A program made the translations under genes and the position numbers. Positions 7,821 through 15,412 of a DNA stretch of 19,551 nt are shown in pieces (positions within the stretch are counted from its first letter, which is position 1; each line of letters begins with the position of its first letter). The notes beneath the pieces were generated by a model, which saw only the letters and a program-made list of their open reading frames with translations, was not told where the DNA came from and made no database searches. This DNA comes from Clostridiaceae bacterium (GTDB taxonomy: Bacteria; Bacillota; Clostridia; DSM-8532): the NCBI GenBank assembly GCA_012727625.1, contig JAAYGP010000308.1, positions 1 to 19,551 on the forward strand, written 5' to 3'.

Positions 7821-8419
7821 TTTTCAGCCCTCCCACGGTACAAACAGTTAATTATTCCGTAAGATGCCCCAATAATTACCGCCCATATTGCGTGAACATC
7901 GAATACTACGATAATTGTGAACGCAATAATCGCTATTATAGCTCCCCATTTGTTTGTGACAGCTTTCTTCGCCATTTTAATGGCAGCAAGAAGAATTAAA
8001 GCAGCAGACGCCGCCCTTATTCCGGTAAAAATCTTGTCAAGAATTTCGTTGTCCCTATGTTTAATCAATAGGGAAGCAAGAACTAAAATGACTGTAAATG
8101 ATGGGAGAATAACGCCTAAAGCAGCAGAGATTGCACCTGAAGTGCCTGCCACACGCTTTCCGATAAATATGGACGAGTTTATTGCAATAACACCCGGAAC
8201 TGATTGGGCTATCGCAAAAACATCAAGAATCTCTTCTTCTTTCATCCACTTCTGTCTGTCAACAACTTCCTTTTGCATTAATGGCAGCATCGCATAACCG
8301 CCGCCAAAGGTAAAAGCCCCTATTTTAAAGAAAATTAGAAAGAGTTTTTTTAGTTTATCCAGCTTAGATGCATCAATTCCTGTCAAAGTATCATTTCCTT
8401 CAAATTTGTATTTTGCCAA
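7817..8419 (-). CDS. chrA: Chromate transporter half protein (CHR family), first of pair
   Basis: This 200-residue half-size CHR transporter carries the same signature as its partner (IGAFTFGGGYAMLPL) and the variant second motif AQSVPGVIAINSSIFIGKR. Compared with its partner it has about 25 extra hydrophilic N-terminal residues. It has four to six hydrophobic segments. The annotated start is a TTG at 8419 with only a weak ribosome site (CAGGCG). An in-frame TTG eleven codons later, behind GAAGG, is an alternative. A promoter is visible upstream (TTGTAA-N17-TAAAAT at 8565-8537, complement). The overlap with the second half gene indicates a two-gene operon acting as a heteromeric transporter. 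Confidence 0.87.
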   Translation of the reverse strand: MAKYKFEGNDTLTGIDASKLDKLKKLFLIFFKIGAFTFGGGYAMLPLMQKEVVDRQKWMKEEEILDVFAIAQSVPGVIAINSSIFIGKRVAGTSGAISAALGVILPSFTVILVLASLLIKHRDNEILDKIFTGIRAASAALILLAAIKMAKKAVTNKWGAIIAIIAFTIIVVFDVHAIWAVIIGASYGIINCLYRGRAEK

Positions 8420-8744
8420 ACGCCTGTTACTTTATTTTCTTCAATTATTCACTGAATTACTCGTTGACCGGAGCTTCCCGGAAGAGTAAACCAACTTAAA
8501 TCAAAACAGCTTAACAGCCGCAAATAAACAATAAATATTTTATCAGAAAACTATTAATGTTACAAATACAAGTTCAGAAAATACTCAGATTTAACACTGC
8601 CTCAAATCAATACAAGGATAAGGCAATATTAATACAAATTCAAACCTGATATGGATTATAATATATAATTTAAGGAATGATCCTTATCCCGGTATTTGCT
8701 TATGAGTATAGCATACAAAATTTTACAGAAGGTGGGAGGATTTA
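8420..8744. other. Divergent promoter region between chromate transporters and hydrolase
   Basis: These 325 bases contain no gene and separate two divergent units. The leftward promoter is listed separately. For the rightward hydrolase there is a TATAAT at 8657-8662 without a good -35. It is bracketed by related elements: GGATAAGG (8616-8623), TAAGGA-ATGA-TCCTTA (8671-8686) and CCTTATCC (8682-8689). These can pair with each other or form operator half-sites. A strong ribosome site, GGGAGG, ends at 8739. Confidence 0.5.
8537..8565 (-). promoter_or_regulatory. SigmaA-type promoter for the chromate-transporter pair
   Basis: On the minus strand, TTGTAA (8565-8560) is followed after exactly 17 bases by TAAAAT (8542-8537). 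The hexamers match the housekeeping consensus at four and five of six positions. The leader to the TTG start at 8419 would be about 110 bases. Confidence 0.55.
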
Positions 8745-8825
8745 ATGCAGTTTGACCTGTCAGCAGTATGGTTTTACTTCATAATATCAATAGAAAAGGT
8801 AAAAATAGCACTATGTATGATTTAA
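8745..8825 (+). other. 26-codon upstream frame with strong ribosome site, probably the displaced 5' end of the hydrolase gene
   Basis: An ATG at 8745 lies 5-6 bases after GGGAGG, the best ribosome site in this region. It opens a 26-codon frame (starting MQFDLSAVWFYF) that stops at 8823-8825, just inside the hydrolase reading frame. The hydrolase starts at 8768 and 8813 themselves lack good ribosome sites. Adding one A to the A5 tract at about 8801-8805 would join this frame to the hydrolase frame as ...EKVKNSTMYDLND. It is therefore either a translated leader that couples to the hydrolase start, or the true N-terminus cut off by a one-base deletion. Confidence 0.5.
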
Positions 8826-9639
8826 ATGATAAATATATATCAATAGACGGGAATTCAACAAGGTACAGGGAAGCGGGAACAGGTCCTGTGCTTGTTCTTG
8901 TCCATGGCATTGCCGGATTTTTGGAAGAGTGGGAACCGGCAATGGAAACTCTTTCAAAGCATTTCAGGGTTGTTGCGCTTGATCTTTTGGGCCATGGCTT
9001 AAGTGATAAACCTGAAGCTGATTATTCCCTGGACTTTCTTACAAATTTTTTGAAAAAATTTATTAAAACCATCACTGACAGCAGCATATATCTTGCCGGT
9101 CATTCCCTTGGCGGCGCCATTTGCCTTAATTTTGCCATAAACTTTCCCGGCATGGTTAAACGTTTAATATTAGTCAATAGTATATTTGTTAAAATTCCTT
9201 TGTTTATAAGACTTGCTTCATTCAGTTTTCTGAAGAATTTCAAGTTAAAAACTTCAAAACTCATGACCAAAGCGTCAGTTAAACAGAATTTTTATAAAAA
9301 GGAAAGTGTCTCGGAAGAATGGCTTGATAAAGCATGTACTTTAACATTCCCGGAGCGTCCCGGGTTATGTTCTCGATAATAAATTCCGGCATATCCATCA
9401 GAGGCCTTAAAAAGAACCAGTTTGCAGGCTTTATGGAAGGCATTAAAAAACTTGATATACCCGTATTAATTCTTTACGGTAAAAATGACAAAATACTGTC
9501 ATATAAAAATTCAATACTGCTTCACAGAGTCTTAAAAAACTCACAGTGTGTGGCAGTTGAAAATTGCGGTCATGAATTGCAGGTGGAATCCTGTGATATA
9601 TTCTGTGAAAAAACAATCGGGTTTTTAAAACAGATATAA
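8768..9639 (+). pseudogene. Alpha/beta hydrolase, frameshifted
   Basis: This is an alpha/beta-fold hydrolase split over two frames. The first part (8768-9379, or from the ATG at 8813) contains the HG oxyanion motif (LVHGIAG), DLLGHGLSDKP and the nucleophile elbow GHSLGG. The second part (in the frame of 9334-9639) carries NIPGASR, the acidic residue in ILYGKNDK and the catalytic His in ENCGHE. The frames meet near 9325-9345. One extra A in the AAA of GATAAAGCATG would restore a protein of about 275 residues reading DKSMYFNIPGASR. As it stands, no single product contains the whole Ser-Asp-His triad, so the gene should be inactive unless the indel is a sequencing error. The substrate cannot be told from the sequence. 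A terminator follows at 9667. Confidence 0.85.
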
Positions 9640-9666
9640 GCATCGTGAAGTATATATCATAAGCAT

Positions 9667-9697
9667 ACCCCCGCTTTATATCAGCGGGGGTTTTGTG
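9667..9697 (+). terminator. Rho-independent terminator after hydrolase
   Basis: ACCCCCGCT (9667-9675) pairs perfectly with AGCGGGGGT (9683-9691) around a 7-base loop and is followed by TTTTGTG. It lies 28 bases past the hydrolase stop and between convergent genes. On the opposite strand the hairpin lacks a T-run, so it serves mainly the plus strand. Confidence 0.88.
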
Positions 9698-9795
9698 ATT
9701 ATTATGAGATGACGATGTGTCTTAATTTATATTGATGTTACTGATTTTCATGAATATGATAAGAAGTTATATGGCCAACAATTTTTTAGCAATCC

Positions 9796-11025
9796 TTATC
9801 TGTCACCGTAGAGCTTTTTGCCCATGAAAAGAATATTTCCCTCTTCATTATCCGTTATTATAAAAATAAAGGGACGATTTGCAATAAAAGAAACAGGCTC
9901 CCGGATTGCTGTGATAGTAAATTCGCCTACAGTAACGGCAGCAGCTTCCGTACCTTCTTCATTAACATCAACAACCGCTTTGTGTAAAACCCTGCTTATA
10001 TACAAGTCCTTTGCAATCCCTGAAAAATCAGCGGAATCAGTAAAAATCAATCCCATTCCAAGTTCGGCCAAAGACTTTTTAAGCTCCTTTACTCCATATT
10101 CCATTTTAAACTTTGGAATCTTAAGGTTAAGATCCCTGACAGGGCTAAGCCGGCCAAGCAAATCATTCCACCAATTATGATCAATTTTGTTAATGAATTT
10201 GTTTATATCATCCTTTGGAAGAATAACTACCATTCCGGTCTTTTCATTTCCGTAGGGAAGCCTTACAGCCTGGTAATCATCTGTGGCGCAATATTCAATT
10301 TTCCCGGTTCGCTGCATCATTGAAACCTTGTCGGTACTGTTGTCATAAGCATAAAAATCCGTCTCAAAAGTGTCCTTTTTTTTGAATGCTTCAGTCCATT
10401 CGCCCTTAAAATATATTGCATTAATCAGATACATCATAACATCCGCATTTATGGGAGGATTTATTACATTTGTAATAAGGTTCCCTGTTTTTCGTGCAAT
10501 CCAGTCATTGATGGTCTGTGGGGCGCTTAAATCGGAGAAGTCCAGGGATTCAACTTCTGCATTTAAAAAGTTCCTGCTATTATCAATAAAGTTCTGCTTA
10601 ACATCAAAACCATTTCTGATCCATATGGAATTGGCAATCTCTATATCCACCTTTTCATCAATATTTGATATTCTGTCAATTAAATAGGAATAGCCTCCGT
10701 TTAATTCTTCAATTGAAATTCCGTCATACCTGAGACCCTCAATCAGGGCTTGCCTTGTTGCGCCCTCAGCGCCGTTTAATGCCATTGTAAGCATACTTGA
10801 TATTGATAATGGCGATATAAATATTTCCTTGTCTGAATCCTCTTCATTGAGTTTTTTGAAAATATCCCATGAAAACTCTTTGTTTGCTGATATTAATGCT
10901 TCAGTTTTGTCGCCGTTTTCAGAGTCATTTAAAACATTAATCTTCTCCATAAACCCGCAACCGCCGATAAGCAAAGACACAAAAGATATAATTAATACAA
11001 AGGGCAGTATACACTTTGCTCTCAT
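9796..11025 (-). CDS. Serpin-family protease inhibitor, lipoprotein
   Basis: Serpins trap serine or cysteine proteases through a cleavable reactive-centre loop. This 409-residue protein begins with a lipoprotein signal (hydrophobic residues 6-20, lipobox IGGC with Cys23), so it should be anchored outside the membrane. The serpin core is full length: FISPLSISSMLTMALNGAEG near the N-terminus, NAIYFKGEW in the middle and FIANRPFIFII near the end. The hinge EEGTEAAAVT (about 356-365) has the small residues needed for loop insertion, so it should be inhibitory. Counting from the hinge places P1-P1' near Thr372-Ala373. I chose the ATG at 11025, which has GGAGGT 6 bases upstream; a longer frame to 11088 has no such site. 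No dockerin is present, unlike cellulosomal clostridial serpins. Confidence 0.92.
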   Translation of the reverse strand: MRAKCILPFVLIISFVSLLIGGCGFMEKINVLNDSENGDKTEALISANKEFSWDIFKKLNEEDSDKEIFISPLSISSMLTMALNGAEGATRQALIEGLRYDGISIEELNGGYSYLIDRISNIDEKVDIEIANSIWIRNGFDVKQNFIDNSRNFLNAEVESLDFSDLSAPQTINDWIARKTGNLITNVINPPINADVMMYLINAIYFKGEWTEAFKKKDTFETDFYAYDNSTDKVSMMQRTGKIEYCATDDYQAVRLPYGNEKTGMVVILPKDDINKFINKIDHNWWNDLLGRLSPVRDLNLKIPKFKMEYGVKELKKSLAELGMGLIFTDSADFSGIAKDLYISRVLHKAVVDVNEEGTEAAAVTVGEFTITAIREPVSFIANRPFIFIITDNEEGNILFMGKKLYGDR

Positions 11026-11250
11026 GGCATTACCTCCATTTCGCTCATTTTTATATAGATAGACGACAAAAAAGGGGAAAGGTTCCAAAATGACAAGAAT
11101 GATATGTATTTAATCAGCCGTGGTGTTATTCAATTTTAAAAAAGTCTTACTGATTAGCCCGCCTTATATCTCCCACCTTAAGGAATCTGTCTTACGGCGT
11201 ATCCGAAAAGCATGGTATTCCGGCTGATTACCGGCATAATTAAGCTGGAA

Positions 11251-12006
11251 TCATCTGTGTATCCTGCATTTTTCAATAAAAAGACGTACATTTTTCTTTT
11301 CCTGATTAATTGCTTCTTCCGTTATTTCTCCCCTCCCCAGGCGATCGCACATGGCAAGCAGCGCAATTTCATTAAGATCCACTTCCTTTTTCATAGTTTC
11401 AACATCTGCAAAGGGAAAGTCTTTAATAACCATCAGCATCTGCATATGCCAACGTACCATTTTACTGACCTTTTTTATAAATTCCCATTTAAGTTTCAAA
11501 TCATGATCAAAAATGTCCCCTGTTTCCTGAAGAAATGGACACACATTCCCCGGTTCAGGTGCCGGGCTTATCAACCGCTTTGACAAAACTTTGTTTTGCA
11601 ATTGCTGGCTTTTGTTCTCAATGTTAAAAAACTCCAGGAATTTCACTGCCAATTTTTCGCCAACTCTATCATGATCATAGGCTACTATCCTTCCTCTTTT
11701 TATTCTTGTTGTTGAGGGCTTGCCTATGTCATGCAGAAGTGCAGACCACATCAGGACTTCCGGCTCTGAGCTCTCTTCTCTGCGCGAAGCCGCATTATCT
11801 ATAACCTGCATTGTATGATTCCAGCAGTTACCCTCCGGGTGGTATACAGGATTTTGCTCGGTTTTTTTTAACGTCACAAGCAGTGTAAGCGGAAAGCCGG
11901 AATTAAATAACCCCTCCTTTTCTTTTTCATTGAAATACAAGGAAGGCTTTTTGTCTTTCATAAGATGATAATTGAATTCCCGGATTATAATATTTTTCAT
12001 AGCCAT
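11251..12006 (-). CDS. HD-domain phosphohydrolase, tRNA nucleotidyltransferase-type HD region
   Basis: This 251-residue protein contains an HD metal-dependent phosphohydrolase domain of the kind found in the C-terminal half of bacterial CCA-adding enzymes. Visible ligands are His64 (GNCWNHTMQV), His92-Asp93 (ALLHDIGKPSTT) and His112 (YDHDRVG), with a later WHM motif in the helical part. No nucleotidyltransferase head (GGxxR, DxD) is present, so it is a stand-alone HD protein, probably acting on a nucleotide or RNA 2',3'-cyclic end (inference). I chose the ATG at 12006 because GGTGG lies 5 bases upstream; the frame extends 49 more codons to 12153, but that stretch has no family resemblance. 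It is a single gene, divergent from the aldolase. Confidence 0.83.
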   Translation of the reverse strand: MAMKNIIIREFNYHLMKDKKPSLYFNEKEKEGLFNSGFPLTLLVTLKKTEQNPVYHPEGNCWNHTMQVIDNAASRREESSEPEVLMWSALLHDIGKPSTTRIKRGRIVAYDHDRVGEKLAVKFLEFFNIENKSQQLQNKVLSKRLISPAPEPGNVCPFLQETGDIFDHDLKLKWEFIKKVSKMVRWHMQMLMVIKDFPFADVETMKKEVDLNEIALLAMCDRLGRGEITEEAINQEKKNVRLFIEKCRIHR

Positions 12007-12334
12007 GTATACCACCTTTATCATGTTAAGTATCTGCAATTGATTATACAATATACACAGGAAATTTGCCTGGTTCAATATTTTGTTTGCGTAATAACCC
12101 TTTAATAAGGCCGGTTGAGGTGTCCTGAAAAAATATGTATGCTTTGATCCCAAAAAACCTTGTATTTAACCTGTAAGCAATTTATGCCGAAACAGAAAGT
12201 AAAGCTGCAAATTTGTTCAGGATGAATATATGGTTCCGGGGATATCTGCGACAGGTTGCAGTGGCAACGGTAAATAAATAATGCAGATTAATATATGAAT
12301 CCGGGCAGAATAGGATAAAAAACCATAACAGATT

Positions 12335-12381
12335 GGAGGAGTGTATGATTTAGTTGCTTACTATATCATACAGGAAGAATT
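12335..12381 (+). promoter_or_regulatory. Leader with decoy ribosome site, 2-codon frame and hairpin before aldolase
   Basis: A strong ribosome site, GGAGGA (12335-12340), precedes ATG ATT TAG (12345-12353), a two-codon frame. An imperfect hairpin follows immediately: GTATGATTTAG (12343-12353) pairs at 10 of 11 positions with CTATATCATAC (12361-12371) around a 7-base loop. The hairpin contains the mini-frame. Right after it a second ribosome site (AGGAAG) serves the real ATG at 12382. Ribosome occupancy of the first site could open or close the hairpin; this is inference. Confidence 0.45.
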
Positions 12382-13683
12382 ATGAGCATTGATAATTACC
12401 ATCCTGCCGATCAGATTGTCTCTGTAATGCAAAGAATATACTCAAAGGGAATGACAACAATCTCCGGAGGTAACATTTCAATTCTAAACAGCAATGGTGA
12501 CATTTGGATAACGCCTGCCGGTATTGATAAAAGCTCACTTAAAAGAGCAGATATAATATGTGTAAAGGCCGACGAAACCATTGAAGGAATACATAAACCA
12601 TCAAGTGAACTTCCTTTTCACCGGATGGTTTACAAAGTCAGGCCTGATTTTAATGCAGTAATTCATGCCCATCCGCCGGCGCTGGTGTCTTTTTCGATAG
12701 TGGGGAAAATACCCGATACCCGTCTCATCCCTGGTGCCGATTCCATATGCGGAAAGGTTGCTTTGGCCGGATACGCTCTTCCCGGCAGCAAAAAGCTGGC
12801 TGAGAAAGTTGAAAGTGCTTTTAAAAAGAATGTAAGAGCGGTCATTCTTGAAAACCATGGGGTTCTGGTTGCGGGAAAAAATCTTTCAGAGGCATTTAAA
12901 GCCCTGGAAACCCTGGATTATTGCGCACATCTTCAAATCAAGGCTGCATATCTCGAAAAAGCTGTTACCCTGAGCAACACGCGGGTAGCTTTCAAAGAAG
13001 ATGATAAAGAAAGAAATAAAGAAGAAAAGCAGGCTCCGGAAAAGCTTTCAACAGCTCATATCAATTCTGAAAAAACCGCAAGGCAGGAAATGGTCAGGCT
13101 AATACGCAGAACCTATGAGATGGGTTTTATAACAAGTATCCAGGGAGATTTTTCACAAAGGTTGAAAGATAACGGATTCCTTATTACTCCGCGATGGGTG
13201 GATCGAAAAAACATTCAGGAGAATGATTTGGTTTTTATTTTAAACGGAAAAAAGGAACCACGAAGGCATCCCTGCGCTTCAGTAAAACTGCATCAGTATA
13301 TTTATGAAAAGCATCCTGAAATAAACTCGGTTATCATTGCGCAGCCTTTGAATATAATGGCTTTTGCCGTAACAGGAACAGATTTTGATTCCAGAATTAT
13401 TCCTGAAAGCTACATCATGTTAAGAGACATTCCAAGGCTTCCCTATGGCTCATATCAAGACAATGCTGAAATTATCGCAAGATCCGTTTCAACACAAAAA
13501 CCGGTTGTCATGGTGGAGAACAAATGTATTATTGCAACAGGAAACAGCCTTATAAATGCTTTTGACAGGCTTGAGGTTCTTGAATACTGCGCAAAATCCA
13601 TTATAATGTCGAGAAACATCGGTTGTTTTTCCCCTGTTCCTGATAAAGAAATTGCTGAGATTATCAAAGCATTTAATCTGTGA
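12382..13683 (+). CDS. Tandem class II aldolase/adducin protein with degenerate second domain
   Basis: This 433-residue protein holds two class II aldolase/adducin domains. Domain 1 (about 8-200) has every element of zinc-dependent L-fuculose-1-phosphate-type aldolases: the phosphate loop SGGNIS (28-33), PSSE (73-76), the zinc ligands His95 and His97 (HAHPP) and His159 (ENHG). Domain 2 (about 232-433) aligns along its length but reads QGDFS in place of GGNIS, PCAS for PSSE, AQPL for HAHPP and ENKC for ENHG, so it cannot bind zinc the same way. A charged linker (about 204-222) joins them. The ATG has AGGAAG 6 bases upstream. Single-domain relatives are about 215 residues and form tetramers, so domain 2 may be structural or regulatory (inference). 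The sugar-phosphate substrate is unknown. Confidence 0.88.
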   Translation: MSIDNYHPADQIVSVMQRIYSKGMTTISGGNISILNSNGDIWITPAGIDKSSLKRADIICVKADETIEGIHKPSSELPFHRMVYKVRPDFNAVIHAHPPALVSFSIVGKIPDTRLIPGADSICGKVALAGYALPGSKKLAEKVESAFKKNVRAVILENHGVLVAGKNLSEAFKALETLDYCAHLQIKAAYLEKAVTLSNTRVAFKEDDKERNKEEKQAPEKLSTAHINSEKTARQEMVRLIRRTYEMGFITSIQGDFSQRLKDNGFLITPRWVDRKNIQENDLVFILNGKKEPRRHPCASVKLHQYIYEKHPEINSVIIAQPLNIMAFAVTGTDFDSRIIPESYIMLRDIPRLPYGSYQDNAEIIARSVSTQKPVVMVENKCIIATGNSLINAFDRLEVLEYCAKSIIMSRNIGCFSPVPDKEIAEIIKAFNL

Positions 13684-13967
13684 CACGTTTGTAGTTGTTG
13701 TTTTTAAGGTTTGTTTTGCGTGAACAGTAATGTTCCTATTCAAATATTTTTGCCAAATTGTTTAAAGAGTTCGTTTTTTCGATATTTTATGATAAAATAT
13801 ATAATACGATTTTGCGAACCCGTGGAAGTTGGATGAAGTTTTTGTAAATTCGAACCTATGTGTTAAATTTATATTTATGTTCAAATAATCAACGGAAGTA
13901 ATATGATGAATTTTTAAATCATTATATAGTATGATTATGTTTATTCGATTATTTAAGGGGGTTTTTT
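13684..13967. other. AT-rich intergenic region with perfect palindrome
   Basis: No gene is visible. The stretch is very AT-rich. It contains a perfect 19-base palindrome, ATATTTTA-TGA-TAAAATAT (13782-13800), which could be a promoter-proximal operator for the downstream phosphatidyltransferase gene. No clear terminator follows the aldolase stop, and no convincing -35/-10 pair could be singled out. Confidence 0.35.
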
Positions 13968-14540
13968 TTGTTAAAAAAAGAGTATATAACTGTTCCAAAC
14001 ATTCTTTCAGTTTCCAGAATTGTTTTATTACCTGTTCTATATGTTTTTATCATGTTTAAAATGTATTTGTCCTTCACGGTGGCATATGCCATATTGGGCA
14101 TGACCGATATGTTCGATGGTATGATTGCACGAAAGTTCAACATGAAAACTGAAATCGGAAAACAACTTGATTCCATTGCAGATCTGTTTTTCTTTCTGTC
14201 GTCGGCCTATTTTATCTACGTGCTATATACTGAATATCTGAATCCTAACCTGATATTGCTCTTCGTTTTTTTGGGCATCCTTGTTGCGTCCTTTGTTATT
14301 TCATATATTTTCTGCGGCAAAATTATTCTTATGCACACATTCCTGGCCTAACTATGTGCTGTTCTTGTATATTTTCTTGTTATTCTTTCATACTTTTTTC
14401 ATACAACCCTGTTAATTACCTTTATTATTTGCGCATATATTGTCACATTTATTGAAGCAATACTGATGTTTATCAAATTTGGAAATATAGACCCCGACAC
14501 TGTGTCCATATTCAGTCTGCTGAAAGCAGGCAAAAAATAG
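13968..14540 (+). pseudogene. CDP-alcohol phosphatidyltransferase, interrupted by an in-frame stop
   Basis: This membrane enzyme family transfers a phosphatidyl group from CDP-diacylglycerol to an alcohol (for example PgsA). The full motif D-x2-DG-x2-AR-x8-G-x3-D-x3-D is present, starting at TDMFDGMIARKF. The N-terminus shows the usual TVPNILSVSRIVLLP. The start is a TTG at 13968, 6 bases after a GGGGG ribosome site. The frame stops at a TAA at 14349-14351 after MHTFLA. The same frame then continues without a break through LCAVLVYFLVILSYF to GNIDPDTVSIFSL and a TAG at 14538, giving a normal total of about 190 residues. A single base change (for example AAA to TAA) explains the interruption. 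The 127-residue product keeps the catalytic motif but lacks the last membrane helices. Confidence 0.8.
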
Positions 14541-14561
14541 CGCTATAATACCAATCCGGGT

Positions 14562-15347
14562 TTAAGTATCAGCGGGAGGGTTTAAATTGTCTTTGAAATG
14601 TTCAGCCAATTCACTGTACTCTTTAAGCTCTTTCTCACCCTTTTCAGACAATCTGTACACACCGCGTTTTACACGCTCAAACCAGCCGTAGTGATTTGCC
14701 TGCAGGATTCTTGCAAATTTTTCAGGAAGATTTCCTTTTTCCCGAATCTCTTTTATCGAACAGGAATGAAACATACTTAATATGACGGCTATTTGAATTG
14801 CTGATTCCCTGTATGAAGTGACAATCTTCCTTTTGTGGCTTCCGCCGGTATTATAATCACAATGCCTTTCATTTATTTCACGTAAAACGGCTTTCCTTTT
14901 TCTTTGGGCATAAGATATGCTCCTTAACCTATCAAAGGGCAGAGGTTTTAAAACTTCTTCAGCATAAGAGAAATCCTTTTTTATTGTAACCAGCAGCAAA
15001 CCAATCTCCAGGCGTCTCAATAAATGACAGATTTTTTTCCATCTTTTTGTAAACAAAAGGCGGCTTTTCTTCGGTACCGCGATATACACCATATCCGCAA
15101 ACTTCTGCCTGTCAACAGCCTGGAGTATTACATCCAGGTTAAGCGCGATATTCATCTCAACAACAACCAGCATACCTCCAAGCACCGCGGTAACATCACA
15201 GTTTAAAACTTCGCTGTTTACTGTAAAACCATTTTTTTCAAGAAATGATTTGACAGGTTGATATAAATCCTCTTCTTTTATACTTATATTGCCTGGCAAA
15301 CAAATCACAGCCTTTTCTTTATCTTTATCCAATAATTCCACTTCCAA
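14562..15347 (-). CDS. DUF2161-like PD-(D/E)XK phosphodiesterase-fold protein
   Basis: This 261-residue protein resembles the DUF2161 family, predicted to have a PD-(D/E)XK nuclease fold. The N-terminal domain shows CDVTAVLGGMLVVVEMN and then NLDVILQAVDRQKFAD with VYIAVP. In this pattern Asp51 and Glu64 are the expected metal ligands and the residue two after Glu is usually Lys; here it is Asn66. The C-terminal third (about 175-261) looks like a winged-helix segment (ILSMFHSCSIKEIREKG, then GWFERVKRGVYRLSEKGEKEL). The listed start is a TTG with no good ribosome site; a TTG five codons later, behind GGAAG, is as likely. It is the last gene of the methyltransferase group, 65 bases after the unknown membrane protein. 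Substrate and function are unknown. Confidence 0.7.
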   Translation of the reverse strand: MEVELLDKDKEKAVICLPGNISIKEEDLYQPVKSFLEKNGFTVNSEVLNCDVTAVLGGMLVVVEMNIALNLDVILQAVDRQKFADMVYIAVPKKSRLLFTKRWKKICHLLRRLEIGLLLVTIKKDFSYAEEVLKPLPFDRLRSISYAQRKRKAVLREINERHCDYNTGGSHKRKIVTSYRESAIQIAVILSMFHSCSIKEIREKGNLPEKFARILQANHYGWFERVKRGVYRLSEKGEKELKEYSELAEHFKDNLNPPADT

Positions 15348-15412
15348 AAGGCGAGGTTATTAATTAAGCTGCAGCAGAAGCGAAGCGTCCTGTCCGGTCC
15401 TTTACCTTTTTT

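Noticed and set aside
11026..11088. N-terminal extension of the serpin
   Set aside because: The extra 21 residues precede a complete lipoprotein signal, and the ATG at 11025 has an ideal GGAGGT site.
14536..14562. Terminator for the DUF2161-like gene
   Set aside because: On the minus strand ATAGCGCTAT is followed by a T-run, but the stem would have only about four base pairs. The same 10-base palindrome occurs again at 16857-16866 and looks like chance.
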